From NCBI RefSeq assembly GCF_036621135.1, contig NZ_JAZIBG010000041.1, forward strand, positions 1 to 64,000: DNA of 64,000 nucleotides, in the 5' to 3' direction. Position 1 is the stretch's first letter. Every line of letters starts with the position of its first letter. The notes under the pieces are model-generated. The model worked only from the letters and a program-made list of their open reading frames with translations. It was not told where the DNA came from and did not search any database. The DNA comes from Aquincola agrisoli. GTDB taxonomy: Bacteria > Pseudomonadota > Gammaproteobacteria > Burkholderiales > Burkholderiaceae_C. Of the stretch, positions 61,806-64,000 are shown in pieces. A program made the translations under genes and the position numbers.

Positions 61806-64000
61806 ACGCGCGCTACCTGCCCCCGGTGGCCCGTGCGCCGCACGACCCGCGCACGCGGGTGCTCGATGCGCGCCTGGGCTGGGCGCCGCTCGCGCTCGCC
61901 GGCCTCACCGGCGGCGTCGCGCCGTCGGCCGAGGACGGCGCGCTCGCGCTGGCCGCCCTGCCCGGCAGCGGCCGCCTGCTCGCCGAGCCCGGCGGCAGCT
62001 TCGGCGGCCTCGTGCCGCCGCGGCACGTCGCGTGGCTGGCCGACGGCACGCTGGCGCTGCTCGACGCCGCGCACGGCCGGCTGCTGCGGCTGGACCGCTG
62101 CGGCTGCCGCTTCGCGCCCTGGCCGTGCCTCGAGCCCGACGGCCTGCGGGTGCCGGCCGGCGCCACCGGGCTGGGCGCCGGCTGCGGCCTGCTGTACGTG
62201 GCCGCGCCGCCGCTGGCGCGTGTCGTCGTGCTCGATGCGTCGAACGGCGCGCTGCGCGCCGCCTGGCCTTCGCCGCCGGGCGCGCCGCCGTGGGCGCCGG
62301 TGCATGCGCTGCCGCTCGAGCACGGCGGCCTGGTCGCGGTGGCCGATGCCGCGCGGGGCGGGGTGCACCTGTGCAGCCGGCGCGGCCGTGCGCTGCGCTT
62401 CATCGGCGGGCTGGGCGCCGTGCGCGCCCTGGCCGTGGATGCCCAGGGCCGGCTCTGCGTGCAGCGCGACGGCGAGGCGGCCGTGCTGCTGGTCGACGTC
62501 GCCGCCGGGACGGTCGTGGGCACGGCCGAGCGGCCCGCCGAACTCGCCCGCCGGTTCGCGCCGCTGCCCTTCGCCACCCATCCCGGCGGCTCGATCGACA
62601 TCGCCCCGCTGTGCGAGCCGCCCGCGGCGGCGCCGCGCTGGGTCGGCCCCGACGGCGCGCCGCTGGCAGCGCCGCCGCCGCCCGCGCTGCCGGCCTACCC
62701 GGCCGCCGGCACCTGGCTGTCGGGCCCGCTGGACAGCGGCGAGGACGGCGGCACCTGGGACCGCGTCGAGCTGCTCGCGAGCCTGCCCGCCGGCACGCGG
62801 CTGCACATCGCCTTCGCCGCCGACGACGCGCTGCTGACCGACGCCGAACTCGCCGAGCCGTCGCGCTGGCACCCGGCCGGCGAATGGCGGCGCCCGGGCG
62901 GCGAGTCCGACCTGGCCTGCGCGCGCGCGGACTGGATGCTGCACCACTGCACCGGCCGCCACGGCTGGCTGCGGCTCGCGCTGGCGGGCGACACACGCTC
63001 GACGCCGCGGGTGCACCGCATGCAGGTCGACGGCCTGCGCACCAGCCTGCGCCGCTACCTGCCGGCCGTCTTCGGCGCGGACCCGGTGGCCGCCGAGTTC
63101 AGCGACCGCTGGCTGGCGATCTTCGACCGCACGCTGCGCGACATCGAGGCGCAGGTCGACACGCAGGCCCGGTTCTTCGATCCGCTGGCCGCCCCGGCGG
63201 CCCCCGAGGTCGACACGCGCCACGACTTCCTGCGCTGGCTCGCGGCCTGGGTCGGCGTGGCGCTGCCCGCGGGCTGGCCGCTCGCGCGGCAGCGGCAGGT
63301 GCTGGCGTCGGCGCCGCGGCTGTATGCCTGGCGCGGCACGCCCGCGGGCCTGGCCGCCGCGCTCTCGCTGCTGCTGGGGCTCGACCGCTGGGCCGGCCAT
63401 GCGCCCGCGCCGGCCGGCTGCGTGCCCTGCCCCACCGGCCGCCGCGCCGATGCCGCGCCGCGCTGGCGGCCGCCCCGGCTGGTGCTGGAGCACTACCGGC
63501 TGCGCCGCTGGATGGCGGCCGGGCACGCCCGCCTGTCCGACGCCGCGAAGCTCTGGGGCGACCGCATCGTCAACCGCAGCCGGCTCGAGGCCGGGCACAC
63601 GCTGGAGGCCGGCGGCGGCAGCGGCGGCGCCCGCCTGGGCGTCACGCAGCTGCTGACGATGCAGGACCCGCTGCGCGACCCCTTCCACGTGCACGCGCAC
63701 CGGCTCTCGGTCTTCGTGCCGGCCGGCTGCATCGCCGCGCCGGGGCGCGAGGCGGCGCTCGCGCGTTTCATCGCCGCCGAGGTGCCGGCGCATGCCGAGG
63801 CCCGGCTCGTCGTCGTGCACCCGCGCATGCGCGTCGGCGTGCAGTCGTCGATCGGGCTCGATGCCGTGATCGGCCTGCGCACGCGCCCCCCGGTGCTCGG
63901 CGACGCCTCGGCGCCGCTGGGCCGGGCCACCGTCCTGCCCGCGGCCGGCAGCCCGCGCACCGAGCCGCCCCGCGGCGCCGGCCGCGTGCGCGTCGGCCAG
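61802..64000 (+). CDS. eCIS baseplate/tail protein (Pvc12-like), runs off the window
   Basis: 733 codons are open to the window edge. Residues about 30-245 contain repeated strand patterns (VAWLADGTLALLDAAHGRLL, GLLYVAAPPLARVVVLD, VRALAVDAQGRL) that look like an NHL-type beta-propeller. From about 415 the TIGR02242 tail-protein domain follows: RRYLPAVFG, FSDRWLAIFDRTLRDIEAQV, FFDPLAAPAAP, FLRWLAAWVG and RGTPAGLAAALSLLLG. The same combination is known for baseplate wedge proteins of contractile injection systems. The ATG overlaps the J gene stop. The C terminus and following genes are not visible. Confidence 0.85.
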   Translation, partial: MNARYLPPVARAPHDPRTRVLDARLGWAPLALAGLTGGVAPSAEDGALALAALPGSGRLLAEPGGSFGGLVPPRHVAWLADGTLALLDAAHGRLLRLDRCGCRFAPWPCLEPDGLRVPAGATGLGAGCGLLYVAAPPLARVVVLDASNGALRAAWPSPPGAPPWAPVHALPLEHGGLVAVADAARGGVHLCSRRGRALRFIGGLGAVRALAVDAQGRLCVQRDGEAAVLLVDVAAGTVVGTAERPAELARRFAPLPFATHPGGSIDIAPLCEPPAAAPRWVGPDGAPLAAPPPPALPAYPAAGTWLSGPLDSGEDGGTWDRVELLASLPAGTRLHIAFAADDALLTDAELAEPSRWHPAGEWRRPGGESDLACARADWMLHHCTGRHGWLRLALAGDTRSTPRVHRMQVDGLRTSLRRYLPAVFGADPVAAEFSDRWLAIFDRTLRDIEAQVDTQARFFDPLAAPAAPEVDTRHDFLRWLAAWVGVALPAGWPLARQRQVLASAPRLYAWRGTPAGLAAALSLLLGLDRWAGHAPAPAGCVPCPTGRRADAAPRWRPPRLVLEHYRLRRWMAAGHARLSDAAKLWGDRIVNRSRLEAGHTLEAGGGSGGARLGVTQLLTMQDPLRDPFHVHAHRLSVFVPAGCIAAPGREAALARFIAAEVPAHAEARLVVVHPRMRVGVQSSIGLDAVIGLRTRPPVLGDASAPLGRATVLPAAGSPRTEPPRGAGRVRVGQ

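Overview
The window is a stretch of very GC-rich chromosome (roughly 70 % G+C by eye) with codon use and gene content typical of a beta-proteobacterium of the order Burkholderiales, probably near the Rubrivivax/Leptothrix/Roseateles group. The clues are an assimilatory nirB-nirD-nasA operon followed by ybiB, the rpsU-yqeY pair, the pmbA/yjgA divergent pair, trmJ/suhB divergence and a flagellar sigma-28 type chemotaxis promoter. The species cannot be named from the sequence alone.

Left part (1-10.4 kb): a membrane-tailed PP2C phosphatase/Ser-Thr kinase fusion is transcribed away from an operon for nitrate and nitrite assimilation (nirB, nirD, nasA). A strong hairpin lies in the nirB leader. 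After these come ybiB and a membrane-anchored protein built from seven 44-residue kinesin-light-chain-type TPR repeats.

Middle-left (10.4-26.2 kb, minus strand): one long chemotaxis operon, read from a sigma-28-like promoter at 26183-26209. Its order is a receptor-like protein with a CheZ-like DxxxQ motif, cheY, a STAS protein, cheA, four tandem chemoreceptors with nearly identical signalling domains, cheW, cheR, a receiver-EAL protein and cheB. CheA carries a pair of motifs like the c-di-GMP-binding MshEN domain, and the operon encodes an EAL-domain protein, so it looks wired to c-di-GMP. No cheZ, cheD or cheX is seen.

Middle (26.2-38.6 kb): mostly housekeeping genes: trkA-trkH potassium uptake, a YhiN-type flavoprotein, rpsU, yqeY, a DUF442 phosphatase-like protein, pmbA (tldE), yjgA (darP), mog, a LysM-FecR exported protein, cysE, trmJ and suhB. 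Several convergent gene pairs are separated by strong hairpins.

38.6-47.1 kb: c-di-GMP signalling genes. A membrane diguanylate cyclase faces a GAF/PAS-GGDEF-EAL protein, which is in an operon with a FIST-domain (NosP-like) sensor. Then come the eroded remains of a short-chain dehydrogenase and an SF1 (UPF1-like) helicase.

Right part (47.3 kb to the end, plus strand): a tightly packed gene cluster for an extracellular contractile injection system (eCIS; PVC/Afp-like phage-tail particle). It holds a cap protein, a carboxypeptidase-regulatory-like protein, two sheath/tube pairs, a small Pvc6-position protein, a LysM tail protein, a hub and a spike encoded as separate genes, an unusual hydrophobic helical protein, a gp25 wedge, a baseplate J protein and a tail protein that runs off the window. 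The first sheath protein is very large (1148 aa) because of a block of repeated beta-rich modules that also occur in two neighbouring genes. The AAA+ ATPase, tape measure, fibre and cargo genes expected of such a cluster are not in the window and probably lie to the right.
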